DNA of 62,127 nt from contig MARA01000081.1 in NCBI GenBank assembly GCA_001792895.1, positions 1-62,127 on the forward strand. Reading direction: 5' to 3'. The translations under genes were made by a program, and so were the position numbers. The notes below the pieces were generated by a model. That model was not told where the DNA came from, made no database searches, and saw nothing but the letters and a program-made list of their open reading frames with translations. Of this stretch, positions 10,940 to 23,499 are shown in pieces. This DNA comes from Lentinus brumalis. Lineage: Eukaryota > Basidiomycota > Agaricomycetes > Polyporales > Polyporaceae. Numbering within the stretch: position 1 is the stretch's first letter; every line of letters begins with the position of its first letter.

Positions 10940-12610
10940 ATGATGGAAGCAGCGAAGCGGACAGGCCGAGGAGACCGAGAATGGATTCTGGCTCGGGCTT
11001 GCGGCTGGAACAGACAGTGACACAGCATGAGGGGACGAGTGGGTAGTACTGGCTACAGATGCCTGGAGGCTGAAGGACATGCACGGTATGGATCATTGGA
11101 CGATGTGGCGCACGCAGTGCTATCGAATAGAGACACGCTAGCGGGGTAGTCGCTGTGGTCCTGCTGTCGTAGACCCTCAGCTAGCGGGCCCGTGGCCGCT
11201 TGCCGCTTGATGGCAGCATGTAGATCGCCGACGGGCGGTATGGACGGTTGTGGCTTGTCTTTTCGAGCTTGGCCTGGCACTGGTCGCGGCTCGGGGACGC
11301 TGGGCACGGAACGCTGGACGCTGGACGCTTGGGCGGGCTCACTTTGCTCGCCTCTTCGCCTGGGAGGACCGTGTCGGGACTCGGGGAACGCTGGTGGCTG
11401 CGCCGATGCTGTACGGTGAACCGCGCACGAGCAAGGCCCAGCGAGGAGAGGCCGGATCCATGACGTGAACGATCTGCGTCGCGCTCGTGGCTCGAGCAGG
11501 AGAAAGTTCGAGCACGGACGAACGCGCGTACATCGTGTGCAGCCTGCCCGGAGCCCTGTCACTCGTCCGCGTCTCCGAGACTGGATCTGGCCGCTGGCGT
11601 GGACTGACATCTCTTGGTTAGCGTTTCCTGCGTGCACCTCAAGGTTTTGCGTGCAGAGTTCGTGCGCCGGTCCTTCCCGCAAGATTTAGAGTTACGGGGC
11701 TTCTGGGCTGGGATCAGCGATGGCCCCAGGAGTGTCTGCTCGAACCTTGCGTGCGGCTCGCCGGCGGTGACGTGCGGTCTCTGATAGTAATTGTGACGGC
11801 CGCAGACGAGATCCCCGGCGGCGCTGCAGGGGCCAAGGACGGGCGGCGGGGATGGCGGCAGGACCCAGGACATGGCGGGCAGATGCGATGCACTGAGGCG
11901 GCGCGGCCGTTGTCAGTTAAGGCCATTGCGGTGGAGGTGGCCCAGATCGCGCCGCAGAAGATTTGTCGAAGAGCCGCTGCGTTGGGAGGTCCCCCTCTCG
12001 TACACCCCCGATCTGGCCATCCCGGCGGCAGCGCGTGATGGCATCGGCGGATCGGCGATACCTGCCGAGGTGGCTTCCTGATTTGGGCCGGGGGCGGGAG
12101 GCGCGCGTTCCCCGTTTGGGAGGTCGTTTGTGGGGCGGAGGAGGGAAGAGGAGGACGTCGGCTGAGCGTGTGAGAGGTTGCAAGGGGCAGGGACGACTCT
12201 ATTCTCTTCTCTTCCTTGTCTTCGCGTGCTCCTCTGTGACCGTAACAGCTCAGAAGCACCGACGCACACCAGACAATTATGTTCGCACAAATACCTGCAA
12301 CAGCCTCAGCCCAACGCATCATTCCTGCCTCTCCCCGTCCTCCGCCATCGCGCACACAGCTCACGTACGCTCCCCGAGCTGCCCATCTCCTCCTCGCGTA
12401 GCTCGACGCCTCGACGGTATATAGCGCGCCCACCCCGCGCCCCGGGTCTCTCTTCCTCACCTCGGATAAAACACCCTCGCGCGCTTCTGCCGCCCGCTAG
12501 CGACCTCTGCCATAAATCTCTGCCCACCTCGCCCTGCCGCCTGCCTCCCCATCGCCATCCAGGGCCACCCAGTCTGCACCGCGCCTCCACGTCCACGACC
12601 GCCGCCCGCC

Positions 12611-14471
12611 ATGCCCAGGTCCAAGTCCAAGCTCACCTTTGCGCACATGCCCGAGGAGATCCTCGAGCGCATCCTCGTCCTCGTCCTCTTCCAGTCCGCC
12701 GAACCCTCGCCCCGCCCCTCGTGGCACCTCTACCAGACGCCCCCTACCGCCGGCCATCCCACAGTCATCTCCCCGCTCCTCGTGTGTCGCGCCTGGTTAC
12801 GTATAGGCACCCCCATCCACTACCGCCATCCCGTCCTCCGCACCCCGCGACACGTCGAGCTCCTCCTCCGCGCGCTCCGGCACACCCCCTCCCTCGCCCC
12901 GTGCATCCGGAGCCTCCATCTGTCCGCAACGTCCCCCGCCCTGCGCGAGCTCGTTCCGCTCTGCCACTACCTCGACACGCTCGACGTCACCGTCGACAAC
13001 GGGACCGACAGCAATGCTGCGCCCGCGCCCGCCGGGGAGTTCCCCCGCGACCGTGGCGTCATCGACTTCTGCGAGGCTTTCACGAAGACGCGCTCTATCC
13101 GCCATCTGGTCATCCGCAAGACCGCCTATCTCACGCAGCCTAACGCAATCTACATCTTCGAGCAGCTTGCGAAGGCTGCCACCCGCTGGCACAAGCTCGT
13201 GAGTCCTCCCTTCTCTTGACCAGCTGCCCTGCTCCCCGTACCCCGCATGCGCACCTGCACCTGCACGTCCCGCGACCCTGCGACGTGCCCAGCCCCGCGC
13301 GCGACGCGGAGGACGCTGGGGAGTCCGTGCTTCTGCACTTCTATCGGTGCGCTAGGTGTTCTCGGGAGCAGACCGCACCGCGTCCGCCTTCGACATCTGC
13401 TGATTGACGTAACTGACGGCTTCTATCTGGGACCCGTAGGAGACCGTGAACGTCGCGTTCCGTCTGAGCCCCACTCCCGCCGCATTCGCGCTCGTCAAGG
13501 CGCTCGCTGCCGCCCCGCGTCTGCACACGCTCTACACCCAACTCCCCGCGGTGTGGAACACGACCCTCCTCGACGTACGTCTCTCTCCGTTCCCTTCTTT
13601 CGTCTGTTCCTCCTTCCGATGTGGTCTGCTGTTACCACGCCATGCCACTCGTCGTGCCACCTCTAGTCCGATCGAACCCTCCACCCCTCCCGCTTCTGTT
13701 CTCCGTGTCTCGTCTTGCTGTTTTTTCCAGCTTCCGTGTCACGCTGAAACGACGCTGACCCGGGCCTCCTTCCAACAGATCGCACAGAACCCCGCGCTCA
13801 CTCGGATCGTCGTCTCCCCAGCGCACGAGCTCGCCGGCGCGCACCTCTTCCTCGCAGAGGCCAAGCGCCATCCCCGCCTCATGGACCTCTTCCGCGCAGG
13901 CTCGCCCCCGCCCCCGCCCTCGCCGTACCCTGCGCACGCAGGTGCCGCGTTCCGCGCGCGTGCCGCAAGCGCCGTCATGCCCAGCTCCAGCTCCAGTTCC
14001 TGCTCCAGCAACGCGCCGATGCCCGTCGCGACATGGGGATACGAGCGCGACGTGCCCCCGCCGACGTGTCCGCCCGCGCGCCGTCCGTCGAGCCATTTGC
14101 AGGGGCCCCCAGGGACGATGGTCGGCCCGTCTGCGTACGCGTACGCGTACGCCCCTGCCCCTGCCCCGGGTGCCGGCTCGCACTCGCACCCGCACTCGCA
14201 TCCTGGCCCTGGTATGCAGTACCAGCTGCCGCCCCAGCAACACGTCCAGCAGTACTACCACCACCACCCGAATGCAAATGCGAACGCAAACGCGAACGCA
14301 CCCTATCCGGGGCAGTATTACGCGTACGGGAGTGGGCATCACCAGGGCAGCGCACCCATGCCCGTACACCACGCCGCCGCCGCTGCCGCCGTGGTGCCTC
14401 AACCGCCTTATGTTGGCGGGCAGCCCCCTCGGCGGGGTGCACCGGGCACCCGGCGGATGACTGCCTCGTGA
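12611..14471 (+). CDS. F-box-like/LRR-type protein with low-complexity C-terminus
   Basis: Three exons (12611-13198, 13440-13574, 13779-14471) join in phase 0 to give 471 residues. The N-terminus (LTFAHMPEEILERILVLVL, then ISPLLVCRAWLRIGTPIHYR) matches the degenerate F-box followed by the HTP-SLAPCIRSLHL start of a leucine-rich region seen in many agaricomycete F-box-like proteins. Such proteins are usually adaptors of SCF ubiquitin ligases. The last exon is mostly low complexity: Ser, Pro, YAYAYA, His-Ser-His-Pro, a six-fold Asn-Ala run and an Ala run. The introns (241 and 204 nt) are long for this genome. The target is unknown. Confidence 0.72.
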
Positions 14472-15302
14472 GCGTGAGGTGAACGTCAACATCCTCAGTT
14501 CTTGGATTCCGGCCCCGACGACTTGACTTTCTTGCCCTTGCTTGGCTTGCTGACATAGCGGACAACAGTGTTTTTCTTGTTCTCCCTCTCCTTCTCCTAC
14601 TACAAATCGCAATGACTCGGCCCTCTCGGTCTCGTTGTACATGTGTAAAGTACCAGTACATAGTTGCTAATATCCGTCTCTCGCAATGCTGTCGCTGCTG
14701 CTCTCGTTTCTCGTGTCTTTTTTTTGTCAGTTACCCGCTCGCACCATACCCTTCTTGCATTCTTGCACGCATGATCTTGCACGCCGCCCATCCCCTTCCC
14801 TACCCTGCCCTGCCCCACCGTGCCGTGATTTCTTGCTTGTTCAGCATGGACTATAGTTTGTAGATGACCGCACACGATACACACATACATACATAAATGG
14901 TTTGCCGCTGCACCCACCCACCGTCGCTGTCCCAGTCAGATGATGACAAAATGTACGAGTACTCACGCCCATTGTCCCGAGCGCATGCGTGATAAGATAC
15001 CACAATACCCCGCCCATCATTCAGAGTGGAGAGTTTGGAGTCTCGTCGGTCTCGACTCTCGACTTCCGGCTCCGAACCTAAGCACTACATGCACGGTGCA
15101 CCAGCTGGGTTGCTTGTGCCGCAATTGTGCTAGCGCAGTAGGACTCCGCCGAAGCCCGTAAAGCTATGTTCTCCAGCACGTCCTAGTCCAGAACGGCACG
15201 CAAGGACTCCCACTCGCAGGGTTCTTCGCACTTCCCTCATCATTATTAACACGACGGAACCATACATTGCCCGGACAAATACATACACCCATATCGAATA
15301 AG
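14472..15302. other. Convergent intergenic region
   Basis: This lies between the ends of the F-box-like gene (+) and lactonase copy 1 (-). It should contain both 3' UTRs. No gene is seen. Confidence 0.6.
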
Positions 15303-15497
15303 TTAGCACGTACACAGTACAGACAATAGCACCGTGGCTAGCACGGTCACGGACATTGTCATGGACACGTCAGGCCTCAAACCACACGCCGCGGAACCAG
15401 ACTGAGTAGCAGAACTGGCACTTGCGCTGGAGCTGGAGCTGGAGCTGGAGCTGGAGCTGGAGCTGGAACTGGGCTTGGGCCCGGAACCAGGGCCTAG
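15303..15497 (-). CDS. In-frame C-terminal extension behind TGA-CTA (candidate readthrough product)
   Basis: Directly after the TGA of lactonase copy 1 the same frame continues for 64 sense codons to a TAA at 15303-15305. It encodes a Gly/Pro start, about fourteen consecutive Ser codons made of alternating AGC and TCC, an Ala/Ser stretch, then a hydrophobic end including SVTVLATVLLSVL and finishing CTC. UGA followed by CUA is the best known leaky stop context in fungi and animals. With no signal peptide the tail could act as a tail anchor; with a hidden one it would resemble a GPI signal. It could also be a former coding end cut off by a new stop. Confidence 0.55.
   Translation of the reverse strand, partial: LGPGSGPKPSSSSSSSSSSSSSSSASASSATQSGSAACGLRPDVSMTMSVTVLATVLLSVLCTC
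15427..15468 (-). repeat. AGCTCC hexamer array encoding poly-Ser
   Basis: Read on the plus strand this is about seven copies of CTGGAG/GGAGCT. On the coding strand it gives alternating AGC and TCC codons in the putative readthrough extension. Because the unit is six bases, changes in copy number keep the frame. Confidence 0.9.
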
Positions 15498-16924
15498 TCA
15501 TTGCTGACTCTCGAGCCAGACAAAGCTCGAGCGCGTCGGGATCTCCTTGTTCGTCGCGACGATCTCGAGGTCCGCCCCGCCCTGCGTGCGCTTCAGGACG
15601 ATCGTGCCCGCCGCCCCGCCGACGCCCGCCGCGACGAGGAACTCGTTCTCGCTGCCCCCGCTGAGCTCCATCCCGCGGATCTGGTTCAGCCCCGTGAAGA
15701 CGTGCTTCACGAACGTGAGCTCGGGCTCGACCGCGTAGATCGCGATCGCGTCCCCGCGCGGGTCCAGCACGGCGGTGTTCGTGTTCCGGTTCGACGCGTA
15801 GATGAACGGCTGCGAGAAGTTCGACCCGGGCTGCGTGCTCGCCTCCGCGAGCAGGATCTCCGCCGCGAAGAGCGTCGCGCCCTGGGGCACGCCCGGGGGG
15901 ATGATCGAGAAGTTGGCGGTGGCGGGCGCGGCGTGCGTGGCCGGGTCGGACGGGATCGTCTGCTGCGTGAGCGTCGAGTCGTCCTCGTGGATCGTGTACA
16001 GCTGGTCGCCGCGCACGACGATGTGGCGCGGGCCGGAGCCTGGGGCTTGGTCGATCTGGCCCTGGATTTTGTACTGGCCTGGCGCGCCGTCTTGCACGAG
16101 TCGCCAGATCGTGTCTTCGCCCTGTCACGGTGCGGAGCGCATGGGGCCAAGCGCGAGAGCGGCGGCAGGACGGGAACGCGCAGGTGGATGACAAGCGCAA
16201 AGGGGGAGGAGGATCAGGGTCAGACACGAGTTCGAAACGCAGGAGGCGGCGCTGCCCGCCTCCATATGGCTGACTGGGACGTACCAAGTCTGGGATAAAG
16301 ACCTCCGAGCCGACCTCGAGCGCCATGTGCGGGTGCGAGGTCGGACTCCTTGTGGTGGGGAATGTGATGACTGGTGAGCCCGTGACGAACGCGGTCGGAT
16401 CCTCTCCCGTCGGAACGAACACGCCATTGCCTGAACCAAACTACGTGGGTGTGGCGTCCGGAATTAACATGAGGAACGGAAACGAGGTGAGGTAGAGCAT
16501 GCTTGGGCCACGTACATTCATCGCGGCAACCTCGCCAGTGGAAAGCGGGATTGCGAATGCCGGACCGTTTCGGTGGTCTACGTCTTCGCCTGTGAATACT
16601 GTGTCGATTGCGGGAGTGAGCGAGCCATTGGACAGCACTACAAAGGACTGAAGAGCGCCGTCCGGGTTTTCGTTTGTCGCGCTGGCGATACACACGCGCA
16701 AGGCAGGAGTGAGGTAAAGGTAACGGTCAGAGCGAGATCGAGAGCGAGGGACTGGAACAGACTCACTAGAGGATGCTTTTGTTCGTCGGGTGCAAGGCGA
16801 TCCACGTTGGATTCGCGCCACTGGGGTTCTGGCCGAGCACGGAAAGCGTGCTTGCGTCCGAGTTGAAGAGGTAGGATACGATGGCAGACGAGGACCCGCC
16901 GGCAAGAATCGTGAAGTTGACCAT
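15498..16924 (-). CDS. Lactonase-family beta-propeller protein, copy 1
   Basis: Four exons on the minus strand (16924-16767, 16681-16516, 16440-16285, 16121-15498) join to 367 residues beginning MVNFTILAGG. The sequence has the repeated blade features of the seven-bladed lactonase/carboxymuconate-cyclase-like family: SHPHMALEVGSEVFIPDL, GEDTIWRL, GSGPRHIVV, YASNRNTNT, DPRGDAIAIY and FTGLNQIRGMEL. Relatives include 6-phosphogluconolactonase and 3-carboxy-cis,cis-muconate cyclase; the substrate here is not known. There is no N-terminal signal peptide, so the protein is expected in the cytosol. The frame ends at TGA (15498-15500) in the context CAA TGA CTA G and then stays open for 64 more codons. 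A paralogue lies at 23500-24775. Confidence 0.85.
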
Positions 16925-17885
16925 GGTGTAGTCGTGAGGTGATGTCGTGGCGTGTGCGACGCGAAGTGCTCCAGGCAGTGAGTTGGTAATGAGAATATTA
17001 GGTTTGCTGGCTTATATGTGGTCGTCGGAAGATACAACACCAGGTTGTGCACGCGCGGATGGTGGTCGTAAGGAAGGAACGACAAAAGGGCGTACCCATG
17101 TGGACAGCATACCTATATGGTCATACCTCGCCCATCGCTTTTGTGATCACGCCGCCTTGTTACACCGGCCGTTGCACACGGAACAACTGGTCTTGGGTCT
17201 GAAATGCATCTAACAAGCCATCATGAGATCACCCAACCACGGTGGAGAACAGCGTACCGCACATCAAAGCCACCTGGAAACATCGTGCTCATGTCAAAAG
17301 AACCTTGCGTTGAATTGCTAAGTGAGCGGGTAGTAGCAAACTGCTCCGTGTCGTTTCACGCCAACTTGAGCTTTGTAGGACAGTTGCACGAGGTGCAGCC
17401 AGATGGTAAGTAGACCACAGCCCCATAAGTAGATTCAGAATCAAGGAGAGATGGTCATTGGTCGGATGATGGTCGTCCGGGACGGAGCGCCCACACTGCC
17501 CACCCCTCCGAGTCAAGTTTGCCACAGAGGACTCTTCGGACAGGACGGCCACTGGCTAAGGCTTACTTCGAACCTCAAGTATCCCCGTACGTTGCGCCCC
17601 AGGGCCCGACGTCGGATCGTGAATCTGCAAAATCACCTCGTTCATTTGCGCGTCGTCATTCAACGCTCCCGACTGCGGTAAGACTATGCGAGCCACTATG
17701 TATACACCAGCATCTCTAGCCGTTCAATACCTCCCTCGAGGCACGAGGGAACTGGCAACATTTTGCGTTGAATGCATCTTGCACTGCTTGCGCTAGTCAG
17801 TAACTTCGAAAATTCAAAAGAGCTCATCTGCAATACCAACAAATTATTCACTGGCAGCGACCGAGAGATCGCAACCACGACGCCC
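16925..17885. other. Gap between lactonase copy 1 and nitrate reductase
   Basis: This should hold the lactonase copy 1 promoter and the nitrate reductase 3' UTR. Frames here are short and carry no known motif. Confidence 0.55.
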
Positions 17886-20800
17886 TCAGAATGCAAAGAT
17901 GGAGCGTCCGTCTTCGAACCCGAGCTCCTGCAGGGCGGGAAGTGCTACGTCCTCGATGAGGCCCACCGGGCCACAGAGGAAGGTGCCAACGCCTGTCCCA
18001 CTGGGGTAGAAGTGCTCATCCCTACGATGAGGTTGAGCATGGCGGTCAGCTGCCCACGATGCGTTAAATACTCACATAGTCGCCTTCGTCAACCTGCCCA
18101 GGGAATGCTGGGATCCTTATAAGATGATGGGATAAGATGTCGATGCCACCACGCCCCGTACCTTCCAGCCCAGGTCTTCGGGTGCATTTGAGAGAATGTT
18201 CCACATCTTGAACCTACCGGGATGATCCTGCGCGTACTGCTCGAGGCCTGAGCGCATCCAGATATCGTCGTAGGTCTTGTTGCTGCGATATGACGGTTCA
18301 ATAGCCTGACGGTTGTACATGCAGGCATGGCATACCTATTGATGAGGGAGATGAGGGTTTGGTCCTCCGGGTCTGACAGAACAGCGCGAATGAGCTGCCA
18401 GTGGGGGGTCAGGCCACTCCCTCCGGAGACCAGGTTGATCTACGACGAGTCGTTTGAATAGAGGAACAGGCACCATGACATGCTGTAAGACTCGCCATGT
18501 CGAAGTGGAATAGCTCTCCGTCGATTTCGAAGCTACCGCGGCCTTTATACGTGATACCACCGGACGGGCCACGAATGTCAATCTCCTCGCCTAGACGCAT
18601 CGCTGTCATTCATGCTAGATGCGACACATAAGCACTGACGCACCTTCTTCCATACAATCCAGATAGTTGGAGATCGTGCCACCGGGGGAGGGCACATTGT
18701 CGGTCGAAGGCATGTACGTCTTCACAAGCAGGTCAAAAGTTCCATCCTCCTCGCTAGGGAGTACCGGCCGAACGGGTGTGTAGCTTCGGAATACGGCCTG
18801 GTCTTGGAAGTGCAGCGCGATCTGGATGTGCCGCCCAACTGGGAGTCCTAGAGCACCGTGCGTTCCATCCGCGTTGCGGGGTAGCTCAAAGGTGTATAGG
18901 CTGGGACAACGTATGTAGTCAAGACACGGGACGATAGTTCTCTCAAACGTTCAGCCTACCTGCTGTCCGCTGTGACACTCTTACGCCTGATGAGCTTCGC
19001 TGGAACGAAGACGTCGGGCTGAAGTGCGAGCCCCTTCCTTTGCGCTTTCAGCTCTGCCAGATCCTTCGCCGCTCGGATGGAGTCCGCTTGCATGACCTTG
19101 ATTGCGTCCTCTGAAAGTCCCCCTATGAGGCCTTCATCCCTCCTCAGATGCGCATCTGCCAATGTAGCATGAGTCGAGTCGAGACACATGCACATAGTAT
19201 ACTGCCATGTCGGGACTCACAGTTGTCATGGATGGCCTTGTACTGTGCGATCAATTGACAGACACGATGAGTGAAGTAGCCGGTAATTTCGGATGCATTC
19301 TGCTCACCTCGATCGTGGCATCGACAGTAGCCTTGCCCGCATAGATCATGATGGACTTCGCGCCGCCTGTTATGTAATGTGTTATACCATCGTCTGCATC
19401 GGCCGACTCTTTCGATGCGTACCTGGATGCCAAGAGAGCACGGACGTTACGTCGTATACCTTGTTGTCCAAGATGATCCATGCATCGTCCTATCACGTAT
19501 CCGTATGCTCAGGGAATGTCCGCCGCCACACAACCTGTTGACCAGCTCACCGGCTTGTTGTGTCTGGCAATCTCTTTCAGTGAATACGTGGGCAGAACTC
19601 CTGCCGAGCCGTTGCTCTGCGAGAGCTGGTCTGCAGGAGGTTTCATCCAGCCACCCGCCGCTTCGCCGGGTGCAACGGGATGCTGGAACTGGACGACGGA
19701 GAGCGACGTAGCAGGATCTTGTACGACGTTGGGCCGCACGCGGTACCATGCATTGCTTCGCGACGGAGTGGTCAGCCATGCCAGCAGCTTCTTCCAAACG
19801 GAGAACATACTTCATCATGCCCTATGTGGAACAGGCTACGTCGTCAGTAGCAGCTCTGCTGCTTGAATGTAACTCACAGTCAGATTCCTATGCGGGTGAC
19901 GGTCAGTCGATGATGCAAGAGATAGCGGATGTATGTTAACCATGTGATGTGCTCAGGCTGGAAGTTCTTCTTCTTGTCGTGCGCGCGTACAATAATCTCG
20001 AACGCGTCAACCATCTCCCGAACCTTGACATCGCAAGACCTGTTGCAAGTGAGCGTTGGAATCAATGATACTATACTCGGGGCGGTCCAACGTACCAGAA
20101 AATCCACGCCCAGTACTTGTCTCCATGCCTGCGTACGCCGTGTGAGGAAGAATATCTGACATCTGAAGACTCGACTCACCTGAGCGGTGACTTCAGGAAA
20201 TGCCGGAAACAGTACTTCCAGGTCTTCCCACCGTCCAGGCTAAGCTCGACGCGTTCAATGCGCTCGCCCCCTCCATTGAACGCGATGCCTTCCACGGTGT
20301 ACGTCCTTTCGTAGGTGCTGGCGTCGACCAACATGATACGTTCATCATGCGCCGGATTACAGATGAACGACTGTAGGGTCTACGGCAAAGTATGCAGTTA
20401 GCGACGCTGTTAGGCTCATGGTGACAATTCAAGCCGCCGCACCTGTTCCCAACACGCTGTGCTCTCATCCTCAAAGAAGGTCCTGGCAAGCGGATGGTCC
20501 TTGGAGTCAATGAACGAGGGGAGAACCTTATTGTCCCAGACATCTGCAAGTCGACTCAGACATCAAATGCCACACAGAAAGAGTTTACTGACGATAATAG
20601 GACATGTTCGGCTCCTTGGTGATCCAAATCTGGTGACAGAGCGTTCAGATGAGCCATCATCAGTTAATGAAGTTTAGTAGTCACCTTCTTCAGCCACTTG
20701 ACCTGGCGACCACCGACGTACCCCTATACAAGCAACATTGAAAGACAGCCCATGACCACATGCGAGGCCGTACTCACTGGAATGATGACTCTGACAGGCT

Positions 20801-22578
20801 GGGATGCGAAGGTTCAGATGTATCAAGAATCATGATCGGGGAAGATATACACACGTATCCGTGGTCCGGGTGTAGTACTCTTCCGTTCATGCCAAAGGCG
20901 AGTATGACATCGTTAGCCGGGTCCATCGCATGCCTGAGCGGGATTGAGGTAGCATATGGACCATCCGCAGGTTCATCGGCGCCCTCGAAGTTGAGGTACC
21001 TGATAACCAGGGGTAGTCAGCGGGCGGATAAGCAGACGATGGTAAACCGCACTTACCATCTTTCATCGGGGGGCGTGTCTCGTATGCCGCACGCTAGGAG
21101 CACATCGCGCACCGGAACTCCACGCCAGATAGCCGTTGACACTCCAGAAGCAGACCAGTTGAATCCTACTGTCCTCTTGACCATGTTGACTTCCTTCCTG
21201 CGATCTGGCACCCGTCAGTCAGAACTCTTGGCTCCGTCGCGGATATATGCTTACTGCCGTCGCATCCCATGGTCACCGCGATCTCGAGAATTCTGAAGTC
21301 TCCAGATGTGAGTCCTGCCATGTTGAATTGCCGCGGATTCGAGAGAATGTCCGGCGGGTCCGCATATACGGAGAAGGTATGAGTTTCCCAGTTCAGCTGG
21401 GGTACCGCGGCATGGTTGCGGACAAAGTGCAGCCTGCGGACACATATCAACCTATGCCCTTCAGCCCAGAGAATCACGACAGCTCACTTCGTGGGGGTAA
21501 TCATACCGGCTTCGAACAAAAGAAGCTGGTTCGGCTCTGCGTTGAGAGGGTGCTTTCCGGTCAGGCGCAGCAGCTCAGGAGAGCGCGGGATCCACGAGTC
21601 CGGGGTGTTTCTGCAGCATATGGTTCAGGACAACCGAACCGGTACATGATAAATCCTATCCTCACTGGTCATCGATGCTCAGGGCGTTGTCCAGTTGCTC
21701 GACTGCATCACCGTCTAAGAGCTTCAAATCACCATTCGGGACGCCCAGGTTGTTCTTGAAGGTAGCGATAGTACGGAACTCTGCGAGGATTCTAGCTTGG
21801 AATTCGCGTTCCTCGGTCGAGTTGACAAGTTTGCTGATTCCGTTGGCGTGCGAAGCAATCCTATCGCCACCGACGGGATCATCGGATGCGAGCGTCGTAC
21901 TCGACGAGAGGGATGCTGCTTCAGAGAGGACAACATTCTCGTCCGTAAGTGATTGCCTCGTCAGATACTTCTGCTCTTTAATCTCAGTCTCAGTGATCGG
22001 GAGGACATAACGTGCGAAGTCGTAATTCTTGTGGGCCACGTCAGCATGTTATCGGGACGGGTTTCAGGAAGACTCACTCTTGGGTTCTTCACTTTATAGC
22101 TAAACATAGGCCCACCATGATCAAAAGCAACTTGGCGATAAGACAAATCAGCACTCACTTAGGAGAGGCTGCCTTGATATCTCGTACGGTGACGAGGGAC
22201 TCGCCGTTGTGCAAGGCCCTCCGCCAGTGTGAATCTACCGGAGCGTCCGGTATCGATCCCGGGCATGCGGAGGCAGTCGTAGATGCTTCCAGTGTCGAGG
22301 TGACACCGTCACTGAGCACATCGCCCTTCTCATGGCCAGCGCACTCCTTTAGCGAGACCATCAGTGCCGGAGACGTAGCAGAGAGCAGCGGCGGGAGTTG
22401 CTCAATCGTCGACACAGCTATGGTCAAGAGCTGATCCTAGAGCCTAGCGTCGGACACATTAGCAGGCGTATATGAAGGCGCGGGGTCTCCAGACTCACCT
22501 CGTCAGCTGAGATTGGTCAGAGATACCACTTCGCTTCTTCCGAGAACGCAGCAGTGAGCTGAATCCGCCACGAGCCAT
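17886..22578 (-). CDS. Assimilatory nitrate reductase (Moco, cytochrome b5, FAD/NAD(P)H)
   Basis: A many-exon minus-strand gene carries all nitrate reductase domains in order. The molybdenum-cofactor domain covers about 21660-20780: TPDSWIPRSPELLRLTGKHP, LHFVRNHAAVP, the cofactor Cys in MGCDG joined by splicing to NRRKE, then FNWSASGVSTAIWRGV and HPDHG. The dimerisation domain follows (about 20740-19560). Cytochrome b5 comes next (WIILDNKVYDVTSVLSWHPGGAKS), with the haem motif HPGG split by an intron at 19421-19370 and the second haem region IHDN. The FAD and nucleotide domains end with FLCGP and stop at 17886. The enzyme reduces nitrate to nitrite. The first exon (ATG at 22578, MARGGFSSLL) does not join in phase to the next, so the start is uncertain. 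No nitrate transporter or nitrite reductase is seen nearby. Confidence 0.88.
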
Positions 22579-23499
22579 ATCACAGAAGCTCTTGATCCTT
22601 ATCGGCCGCTCGCAGGTAATCTGTGACAGGAAGGCTTATGCCTCAAGACTCCTGCGCCCACGACGGGTTCCCTCGACCCCGTCTGTACGTAGAATCGTGT
22701 ACTGGTAGCATACGTCGTGTGAGATATCGATGTGGCCTCGGCCTCGGCCCGGTCGCTTTCGCTGCGGACGTTGCTCTGTCTGTTGGTCTGATAGGTATTT
22801 ACTTTGACTTCGAAGACATGGGTTCAAGTGCGACCGTCGGGCGGCCCGAGTGTGCATACCTCCTGGTGAAGACGACCGTGCTTAGCATGGTGTCTGTATA
22901 TATAGCCTGTGTGCCTGTGCACTGCAGAGCAAATCATGACACTTCCTGAGATGTATGCTCGCTTTCACAGCGAATTGTTCTGTCTCATGCGAGGAACGAT
23001 TATCAGCTTGCATGGTGATGGTAGTAAGGAAGTTCCCACCTCGATGTCATATGAACGCGCATGGGACATTTCCGCAGTGTGTGACGCAGTGCCTTGCCCA
23101 GAGGTCGTATGCCGGTGCATGGACGCATCAGTGAGCTAGCTGCAGTCTACATGCTCAGCTAAAGTATGAGTTAGGTGCGGCGCAGCAAGCTTAAGGCTTA
23201 TCATCGTGACCGACCATAACGGGTGCGTGACCTTGATCGAAATTGTACTCATTACCCGAAAACCCAACCATGCAAGTGAAACCTGCAACAAGCTGATCAT
23301 CAATACAACGGAATGAGGGAGGTGATCAGACACACTCTTGTTGGAGGACCAGATCGTCACTGACTCGATGGGATTCGGGTTGCGTCGCGATCGCTCAGAA
23401 ACACGCCACACCTCGAGTCAAGCCACAGCACATTGTTGCAGACTTGTACGAGTACACGACTACACCTCTTCCAAGCTTCATCAAGCTTGACATCCTCCT
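22579..23499 (-). promoter_or_regulatory. Nitrate reductase upstream region with GATA motifs
   Basis: This gap lies upstream of nitrate reductase and beyond the end of lactonase copy 2. It contains GATAAG on the minus strand at 22598-22603 and 23197-23202, and a TGATAA match at 23000-23005. Fungal nitrate genes are normally activated by AreA/Nit2-type GATA factors, so these are plausible sites, but such hexamers also occur by chance. Confidence 0.35.

Larger units (their letters stand above)
10128..12610. other. Intergenic region with short tandem repeats; F-box gene promoter
   Basis: No convincing gene lies in these 2.5 kb; long frames on either strand lack splice-consistent structure and known motifs. 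The region holds a 19-bp tandem repeat (10364-10439), a GACGGCA heptamer array (10907-10939) and, near 12150-12600, a pyrimidine-rich stretch that is probably the promoter and 5' leader of the F-box-like gene. Confidence 0.55.

Noticed and set aside
11053..12460. Two long minus-strand frames (209 and 248 codons) between genes
   Set aside because: High-GC frames with no splice-consistent partners or family motifs, crossing repeat-like sequence.
13632..14642. 336-codon minus-strand frame over the F-box-like gene
   Set aside because: It is antisense to a spliced gene with clear motifs, in very GC-rich DNA, and its translation is Arg/Gly/Val-rich without any domain.
15501..16298. 265-codon plus-strand frame opposite lactonase copy 1
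   Set aside because: Antisense shadow of the GC-rich last exon; Arg/Asp/Glu-rich with no recognisable domain.
15370..16422. 350-codon minus-strand frame over lactonase copy 1
   Set aside because: It is a shadow frame of the spliced lactonase exons; it runs through introns and lacks the propeller motifs.
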